Program-made: the position numbers and the translations under genes
Notes under the pieces: model-generated
Databases searched by the model: none
What the model saw: only the letters and a program-made list of their open reading frames with translations
What the model was told of the DNA's origin: nothing
Assembly (NCBI GenBank): GCA_020846935.1
Contig: JADLCY010000014.1
Coordinates: 1 to 64,000 of the forward strand
Direction of reading: 5' to 3'
Length of the DNA: 64,000 nucleotides
Source: Gemmatimonadaceae bacterium
GTDB lineage: Bacteria; Gemmatimonadota; Gemmatimonadetes; Gemmatimonadales; Gemmatimonadaceae
Shown: one piece after another, positions 1 to 11,002 of the stretch
Layout: every line of letters begins with the position of its first letter
Position numbering within the stretch: position 1 is the stretch's first letter

Positions 1-117
1 GCTTGTAGCGGGCCATGGACCTCTCCTCGACGGGGGGCAACGCACCCTCTAGCTTCTCTGAGGAACCCTGCAAAGTCTCTGCCGCCCGCGAGGCCACGCC
101 GGGTTTTTCTACAGCTT

Positions 118-125
118 CGTTAGGC
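118..125 (+). repeat. CGTTAGGC iterated octamer (first of 16 copies)
   Basis: The octamer CGTTAGGC begins on the + strand at 118, 8372, 11567, 15679, 17754, 29416, 31291, 44229, 44946, 54327, 55248, 59279 and 59903. Its complement begins at 5122, 18902 and 41394, which lie in or at the end of the three main - strand genes. A variant ending in T is at 25150. Inside genes it is read as Leu-Gly (TTA GGC) nine times, as Arg-stop (CGT TAG) four times and once as Val-Arg. Two copies are upstream of coding starts. All genic copies lie in the sense direction. The count is by eye; the function is unknown. Confidence 0.8.
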
Positions 126-146
126 AGCAAGCGACCCCCTAACACG

Positions 147-971
147 ATGAAGCTCACGCGCACTGTGGGGTTCGTGCTGGTCGCCTCACTCCTCGGGGAA
201 ACCGTCCTTGCACAGCACGGCGATACACTGGCGATGTCGGTGCACGGTCATCGAATGCGCCTCGTTGTTTCGCGTGGTAACGGACCGACGGTCGTACTCG
301 AGGCAGGGGCGGGATCTACCCACCGGACGTGGGACCGCCTCCGACAACAGCTCGATCCCGCGATTCGCGTCGTAGCCTACGATCGTCCGGGATTTGGCGA
401 CTCCGAGATATGTATGGCGACTCGGGATGCGCTGACCATCGCGCGGGAGCTTCGAGCCGCGCTTGCCGCCGCGCGCCTCGCGCCGCCGTATTTGCTCGTC
501 GGCTGGTCCGCCGGCGGCATCTACATGCGAGTCTTCGCGAGTGAGTTCCCGGCGGAGGTCGTGGGCCTCGTTCTGCTCGATCCGACCCCGGAGAACTTCT
601 ATCGGAAGGCCGAAAGTGCCTTCCCTGAGGTGTTTCGGCGCCTCGATGCGATCGACAGCGCCAACATCCGTTCGGGTCCTCGTGCCGAGCTGGCTGAAGA
701 GGCGGCGTGGGAAGACGCTCTGGCACAGGCGCGGCAGTCGGACGCCAAACTGAGCGCGCCCATTGTCTTGCTCTCGGCGCTACGCCCGGATTTGGAGGTC
801 CTCGCAGATATCTGGCACGCCGAGCAGCGCACGTGGACGGCCCGACAGCAGAACGCAGTGTTTCGTGTTGTCGCACAGTCCGGACATGCCATTCATCGCG
901 ATCGACCCGATACGGTGGCTCGCGTCATTCACGATGCAATCGCCGGACTACCAAAGGCGCGGATGCCATAG
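147..971 (+). CDS. Secreted alpha/beta hydrolase
   Basis: A 274-residue alpha/beta-hydrolase fold protein, probably an exported esterase or lipase-like enzyme; the substrate cannot be read from sequence. ATG 147 is chosen over the upstream in-frame ATG 15 because it opens directly into a signal peptide (MKLTRT, then a hydrophobic stretch ending near ALAQ-like residues). The nucleophile elbow is GWSAG, the acid is probably the Asp in LVLLDPTP, and the base is the His in SGHAIH near the C-terminus. An oxyanion region precedes the GxGS stretch. It stands apart from the housekeeping genes that follow, with looser spacing on both sides, and may be accessory. Confidence 0.8.
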   Translation: MKLTRTVGFVLVASLLGETVLAQHGDTLAMSVHGHRMRLVVSRGNGPTVVLEAGAGSTHRTWDRLRQQLDPAIRVVAYDRPGFGDSEICMATRDALTIARELRAALAAARLAPPYLLVGWSAGGIYMRVFASEFPAEVVGLVLLDPTPENFYRKAESAFPEVFRRLDAIDSANIRSGPRAELAEEAAWEDALAQARQSDAKLSAPIVLLSALRPDLEVLADIWHAEQRTWTARQQNAVFRVVAQSGHAIHRDRPDTVARVIHDAIAGLPKARMP

Positions 972-1036
972 TTGGGTGGCTCCATCCCACTTCTTCAGGC
1001 CGTGGGCCGGGAGCGCCACGCAGGCGTGCAGGCTCG

Positions 1037-1130
1037 GCCAAACAGGGGGTTGCGCCAGACAGCGGAGCTATGGTGTGCTCGCTGCGCTCGCATGATGTGA
1101 TTCGGCCGCAGGTGAACCCGAACGTTGGAC
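1037..1130 (+). other. attC-like imperfect inverted segment
   Basis: The spacer between the hydrolase and the next gene ends in GTTGGAC (1124-1130), which fits the integron R' core GTTRRRY, only four bases before the next start codon. GCCAAAC (1037-1043) could be a degenerate R'' box. GGGTT (1047-1051) can pair with AACCC (1115-1119), and a central GCTCGCTGCGCTCGC resembles the hairpin tip of attC sites. The arms pair imperfectly and no integrase is present, so this is a resemblance only. Confidence 0.25.
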
Positions 1131-1134
1131 AGAC

Positions 1135-1503
1135 ATGCGCCAAGGTCTGCTGTTGGTCGTGAATCTGCCTCTCGCGCTGGTGATCGTTGGCGGCGTGTAC
1201 GCGTGGTATCGCCGCGGTTTTCGGACGCCGAGGCCTTTGGGGCTGCCTGCCCGGGCTGTCGGACGCGTAGTCATGGGCGTCGGCTGGGTGCTCGTCGCGG
1301 GTGTCGCCGCGAAGTCAGTCAGCGGATTCTTCGGCGACGGACGCGTGCAGATTGCCCAGTCAGGCCACCAGTATGCTTCTCGTGCGACGGAGCCGCTGCT
1401 GTACTGGGGAGAGATCGTGGGCGAGATGCTGCTGGTCGGCGGAACCGGGTATTTCCTGGTGATCCTGGGCCGTCGCCGCGCGCGCGAGCTCGGCAACACC
1501 TGA
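1135..1503 (+). CDS. Small membrane protein of unknown function
   Basis: A 122-residue protein with three likely membrane segments: residues about 5-24 (LLLVVNLPLALVIVGGVYAW), about 44-60 (VVMGVGWVLVAGVAA) and about 93-112 (EIVGEMLLVGGTGYFLVIL). It ends in a basic cytoplasmic-looking tail. I do not recognise a family. The ATG lies four bases after a GTTGGAC sequence with no obvious Shine-Dalgarno. Neighbours are an exported hydrolase upstream and a 457-base stretch without a clear gene downstream, so nothing in the context suggests a role. Confidence 0.6.
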   Translation: MRQGLLLVVNLPLALVIVGGVYAWYRRGFRTPRPLGLPARAVGRVVMGVGWVLVAGVAAKSVSGFFGDGRVQIAQSGHQYASRATEPLLYWGEIVGEMLLVGGTGYFLVILGRRRARELGNT

Positions 1504-1960
1504 CACGTGCGTCGACAGTGAGGGGGCGGCCTGCCTGGGCTGGGCATGCGGTTCAGCGAGTCTCGACATTGGAGAGCGCGTGTGCTTCATCCGGACTGGA
1601 CGCGTCCCGCGCGACGTCGCTGGAACGGGGCGAACGATAGCGGTTCCAGACGGCGGGTGCTACAGACGCACACGGTGACTGAGTCCCCTTTCCTGTGGAC
1701 GTGCGATCCGAGATTCTCGCTTGGAACCGATCGTCCCGCGCGAGGCCTTGAATGTGCCCCAGCGGGGTCCGGCGCCCCCGGAGTGGCCTAACCGTCAACA
1801 GCATGACGCCGCCCGCGCTTGGTACCAATGCGCCCATCCACGGTACGCGTGAGGGATCCGTCCACCCGTTCACGAACACCCACTCCCGTCCGCCGTATTT
1901 CGGTTCCTCCCGGGACAGGATGATGGCGCGCCTCGCGCGAGGCGAGCGTATGCTCCCCGT
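1504..1960. other. Stretch without a convincing gene
   Basis: About 457 bases between the small membrane protein and yraN. Open frames exist on both strands, including a - strand frame from about 2095 to 1553, but they lack start signals and the last one overlaps yraN. GCCTAAC at 1786-1792 is a seven-base relative of the iterated octamer. A GC-rich palindrome sits near 1928-1945, just before yraN. Possibly decayed coding sequence. Confidence 0.5.
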
Positions 1961-2332
1961 GTGACGACGACAACGCAGCAGCTTGGGCTCGATGGCGAGC
2001 GGATCGCGGAGCGCTGGCTCGTCCGCAAGGGCTGGCGGGTGCTTCAGCGCCGCTATCGGTCCGGCCACCGGGACATCGACCTGGTCGCTGAACACGGGGG
2101 CACGGTCGTGTTCGTCGAGGTCAAAGCCCGACGTGGCGCGGAGTTCGGGGGGCCGATCGAGGCGGTCAACTGGAAGAAGCGTCGAGAGTTATCGCGATCC
2201 GCACACGCCTGGATAGACCGCCACGGACGGCTGGGCGAAGGCTACCGGTTCGACGTAGTGGGCGTGCTGGTGACCGGGGCTCGAGTTCGTGTACGCCATG
2301 TGGAAAACGCCTTTGCCCTGGACGTGCGGTGA
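1961..2332 (+). CDS. yraN: UPF0102 (YraN-like) putative endonuclease-fold protein
   Basis: A 123-residue protein of the UPF0102/YraN family, which has a restriction-endonuclease-like fold; its cellular role is poorly defined and often tied to genome maintenance. The fold signature is visible: GLDGERIAERWL at the N-terminus, then HRDIDLVAE and VVFVEVKAR, which supply the usual D...EVK metal-binding pattern. GTG 1961 is used and gives the usual family length. It lies 121 bases upstream of recA on the same strand, in line with a repair neighbourhood. It carries one of the few TTA codons that are not in the CGTTAGGC octamer. Confidence 0.85.
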   Translation: MTTTTQQLGLDGERIAERWLVRKGWRVLQRRYRSGHRDIDLVAEHGGTVVFVEVKARRGAEFGGPIEAVNWKKRRELSRSAHAWIDRHGRLGEGYRFDVVGVLVTGARVRVRHVENAFALDVR

Positions 2333-2364
2333 AATCCGTGCTTGAGAGCAAGCGAGGATCTTCG

Positions 2365-2391
2365 TATTTTGTTCGGGGTTCGTTTTCGTTC
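2365..2391 (+). promoter_or_regulatory. Candidate recA promoter with GTTC direct repeats
   Basis: A TATTTT hexamer (2365-2370) is followed at once by three GTTC units at 2371, 2378 and 2388 in an AT-richer island. Direct GTTC repeats are used as LexA operators in some groups, notably alphaproteobacteria with a spacing of seven bases. The spacing here (three and six bases) does not match that rule, so the SOS assignment is a guess based on position before recA. Confidence 0.35.
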
Positions 2392-2453
2392 CTGCCACCT
2401 CGTAGATTCTCTGCGCGGTGGTGCTCAGACCACACCACACCATCGGGTGACGT

Positions 2454-3500
<1,047 letters not shown>

Positions 3501-3531
3501 GTCGCTCTGATACACAGGCACCGGCGATGTT

Positions 3532-3606
3532 GAGGCCGGAGGGTTGTTCTCTGAGGATGTTGGGGCCCGGTACCCCGCATTGCTCAAAGGGCCTCTCTCC
3601 GGCCTC
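3532..3606 (+). repeat. 10-bp inverted repeat in the recA-recX spacer
   Basis: GAGGCCGGAG (3532-3541) is perfectly complementary to CTCCGGCCTC (3597-3606), with a 55-base loop that itself holds a GGGG/CCCC hairpin near 3563-3577. No T-run follows, so it does not look like a plain intrinsic terminator. The 435-base spacer 3501-3935 has no convincing gene. The structure might tune recA readthrough into recX. Confidence 0.55.
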
Positions 3607-3834
3607 TGCCGTTCCAGGGCTCCAGGCGCGGGAGGCGGCAGCGGCAGTGCAGGGGAACCAGCGCGATGCAGACGAGGCCGTCGCGACCGACCCGCGCGGG
3701 CGATCGCACGTGTTGCGATGTCAACGCGGCCGTGGTCACGGCGACGGCTTGCAGCGCCCGACCATTGCGACGAGGGGCAGACACCAGCCGGCGCGACCGC
3801 GCGCCCGCGGCGGGTGCGAACTTCCTCCTGAAAC

Positions 3835-3935
3835 CCGCGAGGCCGTCCGGCAACCAGCTTTCCCTGCGCGACATACACCCACGGCGAGCCAAGTTCTTCT
3901 CGATATCCGCTAGCCCGTCTGGCAACCAGCCTTCC
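3835..3935 (+). repeat. Imperfect 29-bp direct repeat upstream of recX
   Basis: Two copies, 3835-3863 and 3907-3935, match at 25 of 29 positions with a 72-base period. The shared core is GGCAACCAGC followed by TTCC. The second copy abuts the recX ATG. In the recX frame both copies would encode a PSGNQ-type peptide, and on the other strand a WLPDGLA-type peptide, so the repeat could also come from an old duplicated coding piece. Confidence 0.6.
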
Positions 3936-4664
3936 ATGACACCGTATCGAAAGCGCGGTCAGCTGCGCGAGCGCACGTCCTTCCAGCCTGGAACTGTGAC
4001 CGCCATGCGGTCGCTCGATGCCAGCGGCTCGCGGTTCGTCCTGACCGCGAGCGGCGTCGACGGGGTCGTCTCACCGGAAATCATCGGTACCTTCAGGCTC
4101 GCGGTTGGCCGTAACCTCTCGACGCATGAAGCCGCGGAACTCACCGAAGCGGCGCGCCGCCTTCAGGTCTATGACCTCGGGGTCAAGCTGCTTGCGGGGC
4201 GTGCACGCTCCGCTCGCGACCTGAGCCTGGCGCTCCGTCGCCGCGGCGCGAGCGACGCCGAAGCAGCTGCCGCGATCACTCGGCTCATCGAACTCGGGGT
4301 GCTGGACGACGCCGTGTTCGCGCGCGCGCTGGCGCACGCGAAATCGAGCGGGTCCGGTGTTTCGAAACGCCGACTGCAGCAGGACCTCGCGCGCCGAGGT
4401 GTGGCGCCAGCCACTGCCCGCACCGCGATCGACGAGGTCGCTGCTGACGTTGGGCTCGACGAACGCGCCACCGCCCTCGCCGTGGCGCGCAAGCGAGTGC
4501 GCGCACTCGCCTCCCTGGATCGGGCCGTGGCCCGCCGTCGGCTCTATGCCTTCCTTGCCCGGCGCGGCTTCGACGGGGCGGTGATCACCTTCGTGCTGGG
4601 TGCTGTGTTCGGGCCGGGCGACGATGCGTCGGGCGGCGACGATCAGGACGGACCCGAGGACTGA
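3936..4664 (+). CDS. recX: Regulatory protein RecX
   Basis: RecX-family modulator of RecA filaments, 242 residues. The family's three-helix repeats are visible: LLAGRARSARDLSLALRRRG, then ITRLIELGVLDDAVFARALAHAKS, then KRRLQQDLARRGVAPATARTAID. ATG 3936 is used; ATG 4005 (MRSLDASG) is also possible and would start nearer the conserved part. The frame stays open upstream to 3666, but that part has no family resemblance. The last 22 bases overlap the convergent ctaA gene. Its position after recA supports the assignment. Confidence 0.85.
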   Translation: MTPYRKRGQLRERTSFQPGTVTAMRSLDASGSRFVLTASGVDGVVSPEIIGTFRLAVGRNLSTHEAAELTEAARRLQVYDLGVKLLAGRARSARDLSLALRRRGASDAEAAAAITRLIELGVLDDAVFARALAHAKSSGSGVSKRRLQQDLARRGVAPATARTAIDEVAADVGLDERATALAVARKRVRALASLDRAVARRRLYAFLARRGFDGAVITFVLGAVFGPGDDASGGDDQDGPED

Positions 4665-5740
4665 CCCGGGCTGACCCGCACGGGAGCGCTCGCAGCCCAG
4701 ATGGCGGTGGTGAGGAGCGCGACCGCGCCCAGCTGATGCAATGCCGCGATGCCGAGCGGAACGCCGAGCAGAAGCGTGCTGATGCCGAGCGTCACCTGCA
4801 CGAGGACGGCGCCCACCATCGCGACCCACGGAGCGCTGAGCGCACCATGACGGCGGCGTTCGCGCCACGCGACGCCAGCGACCAGCAGGAGCGTGATCAC
4901 GGCCAGCACCCGATGGTTGAACTGGACGCTCGCGGCGTTCTCGAAGAGGTTTCGCCAGGCGGGCGACAGCTGGCCGTACCCGGGCGGAACCAGCCCATCG
5001 CCCATGCGCGGGAACGTGTTGAAGATGTGTCCCGCGTCCAGACCGGCGACGAACCCGCCGCTCACGATCGTGAGAAACGCGAAGCCACCGATCAGCAGGG
5101 CGCCCCGGTGCACGAGCGCGCGCCTAACGGGAACGGTGAACGCCGTCCACGCCGCGATCACGTAGATCGCGAGGGCCAGCGAGAGGTGTGCAACGAGGCG
5201 ATACTGGCTCACATCGGTCCGGTCCGAGAGCCCACTGGTGACCATGTACCAGCCGAGCGCGCCCTGGGCCGCGGTGAGCAGCGGAAGCGACGCGAGGCGG
5301 AAGCGCAGGTGCGAAGGGATTCGCCCAGCCAGCAGCAGGACGAGGAACGGCACGGCGATGACGAGTCCGGCGATACGAGCGGACAGTCGGTGCGCCCACT
5401 CCCACCAGAACAGGGTCTGGAATTGCGGCAGCGTGATCCCGCGGTGCACGGTCTGCGCCTCGGGGATCTGCAGGTAGGCGTCATAGGCCTGCTGCCACGC
5501 CGCCGCGTCGAGCGGCGGCAGGACGCCCGAGACCGGCTTCCACTCCGTGATCGACAGTCCACTCTCGGTGAGCCGAGTCGCGCCGCCAACGACGAGAGTG
5601 AGCACCACCGCCAGTGCGCTGGCGATCATCCACGCGCGGATCGCACGCGCCGCAGAGGGCGCGGACGGCGCATGGGTCACCGGGGCGACCGGCGTACCGG
5701 GGACTCGCAGGCTGGGGGCGTCGACAGATGGGCGGGACAT
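4643..5740 (-). CDS. ctaA: Heme A synthase (CtaA/Cox15)
   Basis: Membrane enzyme that oxidises heme O to heme A for aa3-type cytochrome oxidase. It has 365 residues and about eight hydrophobic segments. Family marks are GGATRLTESGLSITEWKP after the first helix, EWAHR with the heme-ligand His, QFNHR in the second half, and HQLGA near the end. ATG 5740 is preferred; the frame extends to a TTG at 5788 without family sequence. It is divergent from alaS and its 3' end overlaps recX. It contains a - strand CGTTAGGC copy read as Val-Arg. The enzyme implies aerobic respiration. Confidence 0.93.
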   Translation of the reverse strand: MSRPSVDAPSLRVPGTPVAPVTHAPSAPSAARAIRAWMIASALAVVLTLVVGGATRLTESGLSITEWKPVSGVLPPLDAAAWQQAYDAYLQIPEAQTVHRGITLPQFQTLFWWEWAHRLSARIAGLVIAVPFLVLLLAGRIPSHLRFRLASLPLLTAAQGALGWYMVTSGLSDRTDVSQYRLVAHLSLALAIYVIAAWTAFTVPVRRALVHRGALLIGGFAFLTIVSGGFVAGLDAGHIFNTFPRMGDGLVPPGYGQLSPAWRNLFENAASVQFNHRVLAVITLLLVAGVAWRERRRHGALSAPWVAMVGAVLVQVTLGISTLLLGVPLGIAALHQLGAVALLTTAIWAASAPVRVSPGQSSGPS

Positions 5741-5833
5741 GGACGGGAAGGCTGGCGAACAGTAGCCGTCGGTGGGGACGCTGGACAATCAGCCATGACC
5801 CGATGGTTCGCCCAAAAGGTCACGGGGAGCGCC

Positions 5834-5839
5834 TATATT
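5834..5839 (+). promoter_or_regulatory. Candidate alaS -10 element, leaderless layout
   Basis: TATATT ends eight bases before the alaS ATG. A start site at the usual six to seven bases downstream would place transcription at, or within a few bases of, the start codon, and no Shine-Dalgarno is visible. No good -35 is seen at the standard distance. Confidence 0.4.
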
Positions 5840-5847
5840 CAGCCGCT

Positions 5848-8603
<2,756 letters not shown>

Positions 8604-8604
<1 letters not shown>

Positions 8605-8906
8605 TGTCCCAGGCCGTCGGCTGGTTCTCGCGCGATGCCGTCCCCGCGCGCCTCCGTGAACACGCCGAGGCCCTTTCGGTCGGGAGCAGGGCCGCGTCCG
8701 CCGAGGGCCTGGTGGCGGCTGCGGTTGACGCGACGCGTCGGGTGATCGAGCATCAAGGCGCGGATCGGACCACCGCGCTCGACCTCCTGGCCATCGATGC
8801 GCTCGTGACACGGGCAATTGAAGACATGGCGTCGGACCCGACCCGATTCGAGGCGCGGAGCCTCGAGGTGCTGCGCACGCTCTCATCCATCGCGACGTCC
8901 CCGTGA
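8604..8906 (+). CDS. Small hypothetical protein
   Basis: A 100-residue, alanine-rich, apparently all-helical soluble protein. No signal peptide or membrane segment is visible, and I do not recognise a family. It starts at an ATG sharing one base with the alaS stop and overlaps the following PHP phosphatase gene by four bases, so it is probably expressed in one unit with them. The two overlaps and the normal codon use support a real gene. Confidence 0.65.
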
Positions 8907-9658
8907 TCGACCTGCATTCGCACCTCATTCCCGGCGTCGACGATGGATCACCGACGCACGAGAACTCCATCCGCGTGCTCGAGCGACTCTGGCAGGAAGG
9001 CGTGAAGCAGATCGCATGCACGCCGCATCTGGCCGCGTCCGCGGTCGCGGACGCCCCGATCGACCAGCATCGGGCACTTCTCGATCGGCTGCGCGCCGAC
9101 GCGCCCGGGGGCATGGTGCTGCATTCGGGGTTCGAGATCATGCTCGACGGGCCGGGTGCAGACCTCACCTCCACCCGGCTCGGCCTTGGCGGCTCGCACG
9201 CCGTGCTCGTGGAGTTCCCTCGCGTTCCGCTCTCGCCTGACTCGACGGACGAGCTGATGCGGCTGCGCGCCAGCGGCATCGTGCCGGTGATCGCACACCC
9301 CGAGCGCTATGCGGGCATCACGATCGACAAGCTGCATATCTGGCGCGACTTCGGCGTGGTGGTGCAGGGCGATGCGTTGCTGCTGCTCTCGACGGGACCG
9401 CGCGCGGAGTTCTCGCGCCTGATGCTCGCCGAGGGGGTCGCGGACATTCTGGCCAGTGACAATCACGGTGATTCGCGATCGTTGGCCACGGTGAGGCTCT
9501 GGCTCCGCGAAGTCGGTGGCGAGCGCCACGCACGCGTGCTGATGGAGGACAACCCTCGGCACGTGCTCGAGGATCACATGCTGGAGGCGGTGCCACAGTT
9601 GCGAGAGCACAAGTCGATCTGGGACCGGTTGCGTGAGCTCTTCACGGTGGGGCGCTGA
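8903..9658 (+). CDS. PHP-domain protein, CpsB/CapC-type tyrosine phosphatase
   Basis: A 251-residue PHP-fold metallophosphatase of the CpsB/YwqE type. These dephosphorylate tyrosine kinases or related proteins that control capsule and exopolysaccharide assembly. Metal-binding motifs are DLHSHLIPGVDDG at the start, CTPHL, HSGFEI, IAHPERY and ILASDNHG. GTG 8903 places the motif at residue 3, as usual in the family. The gene overlaps the preceding one by four bases and is followed by gmhA, so an envelope-sugar context is plausible. No tyrosine kinase or capsule operon is in the window, so the substrate is unknown. Confidence 0.82.
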   Translation: MIDLHSHLIPGVDDGSPTHENSIRVLERLWQEGVKQIACTPHLAASAVADAPIDQHRALLDRLRADAPGGMVLHSGFEIMLDGPGADLTSTRLGLGGSHAVLVEFPRVPLSPDSTDELMRLRASGIVPVIAHPERYAGITIDKLHIWRDFGVVVQGDALLLLSTGPRAEFSRLMLAEGVADILASDNHGDSRSLATVRLWLREVGGERHARVLMEDNPRHVLEDHMLEAVPQLREHKSIWDRLRELFTVGR

Positions 9659-9662
9659 GGCG

Positions 9663-10250
9663 ATGACGACATTCGAAGCTGGCGTGGCCGCGCGCGTGCG
9701 TATGCGTCTCGCGGAGCTGGCCGCGGTCGCGGAGCGTACCTCCCGGGAGTTGCCGACGGCCGTGGCGCACGCAGCGGTCCTCATGCGCGACACGCTTGCT
9801 CGCGGAGGCACGCTCTTCTTCTGTGGCAATGGAGGATCCGCCGCCGATGCGCAGCACGTCGCGACCGAATACGTGGTGCGCTACGTGCGCAATCGTGGTG
9901 CGTTTGCCGCAGTCGCGCTCACCACCGACACCTCGCTGCTGACGGCGGCCGGCAACGACCTTGGGTTCGAGGACATCTTTGCACGTCAGGTCGAGGGCCT
10001 GGTGAAGGCGACGGACCTGCTGGTGATCCATTCGACGAGTGGCAACTCCCCGAACGTGCTGCGCGCGGCCCAGGCGGCCCGCGGCAAGGGCGCGAAGGTC
10101 GTGGCGTTTTCGGCTCGCGATGGTGGCGCGCTGCGCGCTCTGGCGGATGTGGCGGTCGTGATCCCCACCGATCGGACCGATCGTGCCCAGGAACTGCATT
10201 TGTGTCTCGAACACGTGATCTGCGAGACGATCGAGGAGGCGCTGGCGTGA
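9663..10250 (+). CDS. gmhA: Phosphoheptose isomerase (SIS domain)
   Basis: A 195-residue SIS-domain protein resembling GmhA, which turns sedoheptulose 7-phosphate into D-glycero-D-manno-heptose 7-phosphate for LPS core synthesis. The sugar-phosphate-binding motifs are FFCGNGGSAADAQHVATEY and HSTSGNSPNVLRAA; the late ELHLCLEHVICETIE segment matches the family's C-terminal helix. ATG 9663 gives the usual start. The likely partner kinase is at 18539-19561. The stop overlaps the SDR start. A DiaA-type SIS protein is the main alternative, since the two subfamilies are similar. Confidence 0.82.
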   Translation: MTTFEAGVAARVRMRLAELAAVAERTSRELPTAVAHAAVLMRDTLARGGTLFFCGNGGSAADAQHVATEYVVRYVRNRGAFAAVALTTDTSLLTAAGNDLGFEDIFARQVEGLVKATDLLVIHSTSGNSPNVLRAAQAARGKGAKVVAFSARDGGALRALADVAVVIPTDRTDRAQELHLCLEHVICETIEEALA

Positions 10251-11002
10251 TCGACTTGCGGGGCAAACGCGCGGTCGTGACCGGAGGCTCGCGCGGCATC
10301 GGCGCGGCGACGTCGCGCCTGCTGGCGGCGTGTGGCGCGGACGTGGCGATCCACTACCGATCGCGTGCCGACACTGCCGAAGCGATGGTCGCCGAGGTGC
10401 GCGAGCGCGGCGTGCGGGCGATGGCGGTGGCGGCCGAGCTGTCCGAGCGCGCCGCGGTCGATGCGTGTTTTGCGAGGATCGCGGAGGCCTGGGGCGGCGT
10501 GGACATCTTCGTGGGGAACGCCGGCATCTGGCCGGTGGAAGAAGAACCCGTCGCGTCGATGGGCGATGCGCGTTGGTTGCACACGATGAAAGCCAACGTG
10601 GACGGGATGTTCTACAGCACACGCGCCGCGTTGCGCCACATGGGCCAGGGCGGGCGCGTGGTCCTGGTGAGCAGCACCGCGGGCCAGCGCGGTGAGGCGA
10701 TGCACGCCGACTACGGCGCGAGCAAGGGTGCGATGATCGCGTTCGTGAAGTCGGTGGCCATCGAGGTCGCGGCGCTCGGGATCACGGTCAACAGCGTCGC
10801 ACCGGGCTGGGTGGAGACCGAGATGTGCGAGGTGCCGTACGCCGACGGTGGACGCGAGCGCATTGCCCGCGGGATCCCGGTGGGGCGCATTGCCACCCCC
10901 GAAGATGTGGCGGCGCCGATCGTCTTCCTGTGTGCCCCGCAGGCGCGCCACGTGACGGGTGAGATCCTCAATGTGAACGGCGGGAGCGTGCTGTGCGGGT
11001 GA
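10247..11002 (+). CDS. Short-chain dehydrogenase/reductase (FabG-like)
   Basis: A classical SDR of 251 residues. The cofactor motif is TGGSRGIG, followed by a GNAGIWP version of NNAG, the catalytic Ser in LVSSTAG, and Y-x3-K as YGASKGA. The C-terminus has the PEDVAAPIVFLC and GEILNVNGG patterns of FabG-type enzymes. GTG 10247 overlaps the gmhA stop by four bases. The arginine in IHYRSRAD after the second strand suggests NADP(H). The substrate cannot be fixed: ketoacyl-ACP reductase or a sugar/alcohol oxidoreductase are both possible. Confidence 0.85.
   Translation: MIDLRGKRAVVTGGSRGIGAATSRLLAACGADVAIHYRSRADTAEAMVAEVRERGVRAMAVAAELSERAAVDACFARIAEAWGGVDIFVGNAGIWPVEEEPVASMGDARWLHTMKANVDGMFYSTRAALRHMGQGGRVVLVSSTAGQRGEAMHADYGASKGAMIAFVKSVAIEVAALGITVNSVAPGWVETEMCEVPYADGGRERIARGIPVGRIATPEDVAAPIVFLCAPQARHVTGEILNVNGGSVLCG

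Noticed and set aside
1786-1792. GCCTAAC as an integron R'' box
   Set aside because: No GTTRRRY partner is found within a plausible distance downstream.
1553-2095. 180-residue - strand frame
   Set aside because: It overlaps the well-supported yraN gene and has no recognisable family, start signal or neighbour.
3666-3935. 90-residue upstream extension of recX
   Set aside because: Low-complexity, no family resemblance, and it contains a repeat; the ATG at 3936 fits RecX better.
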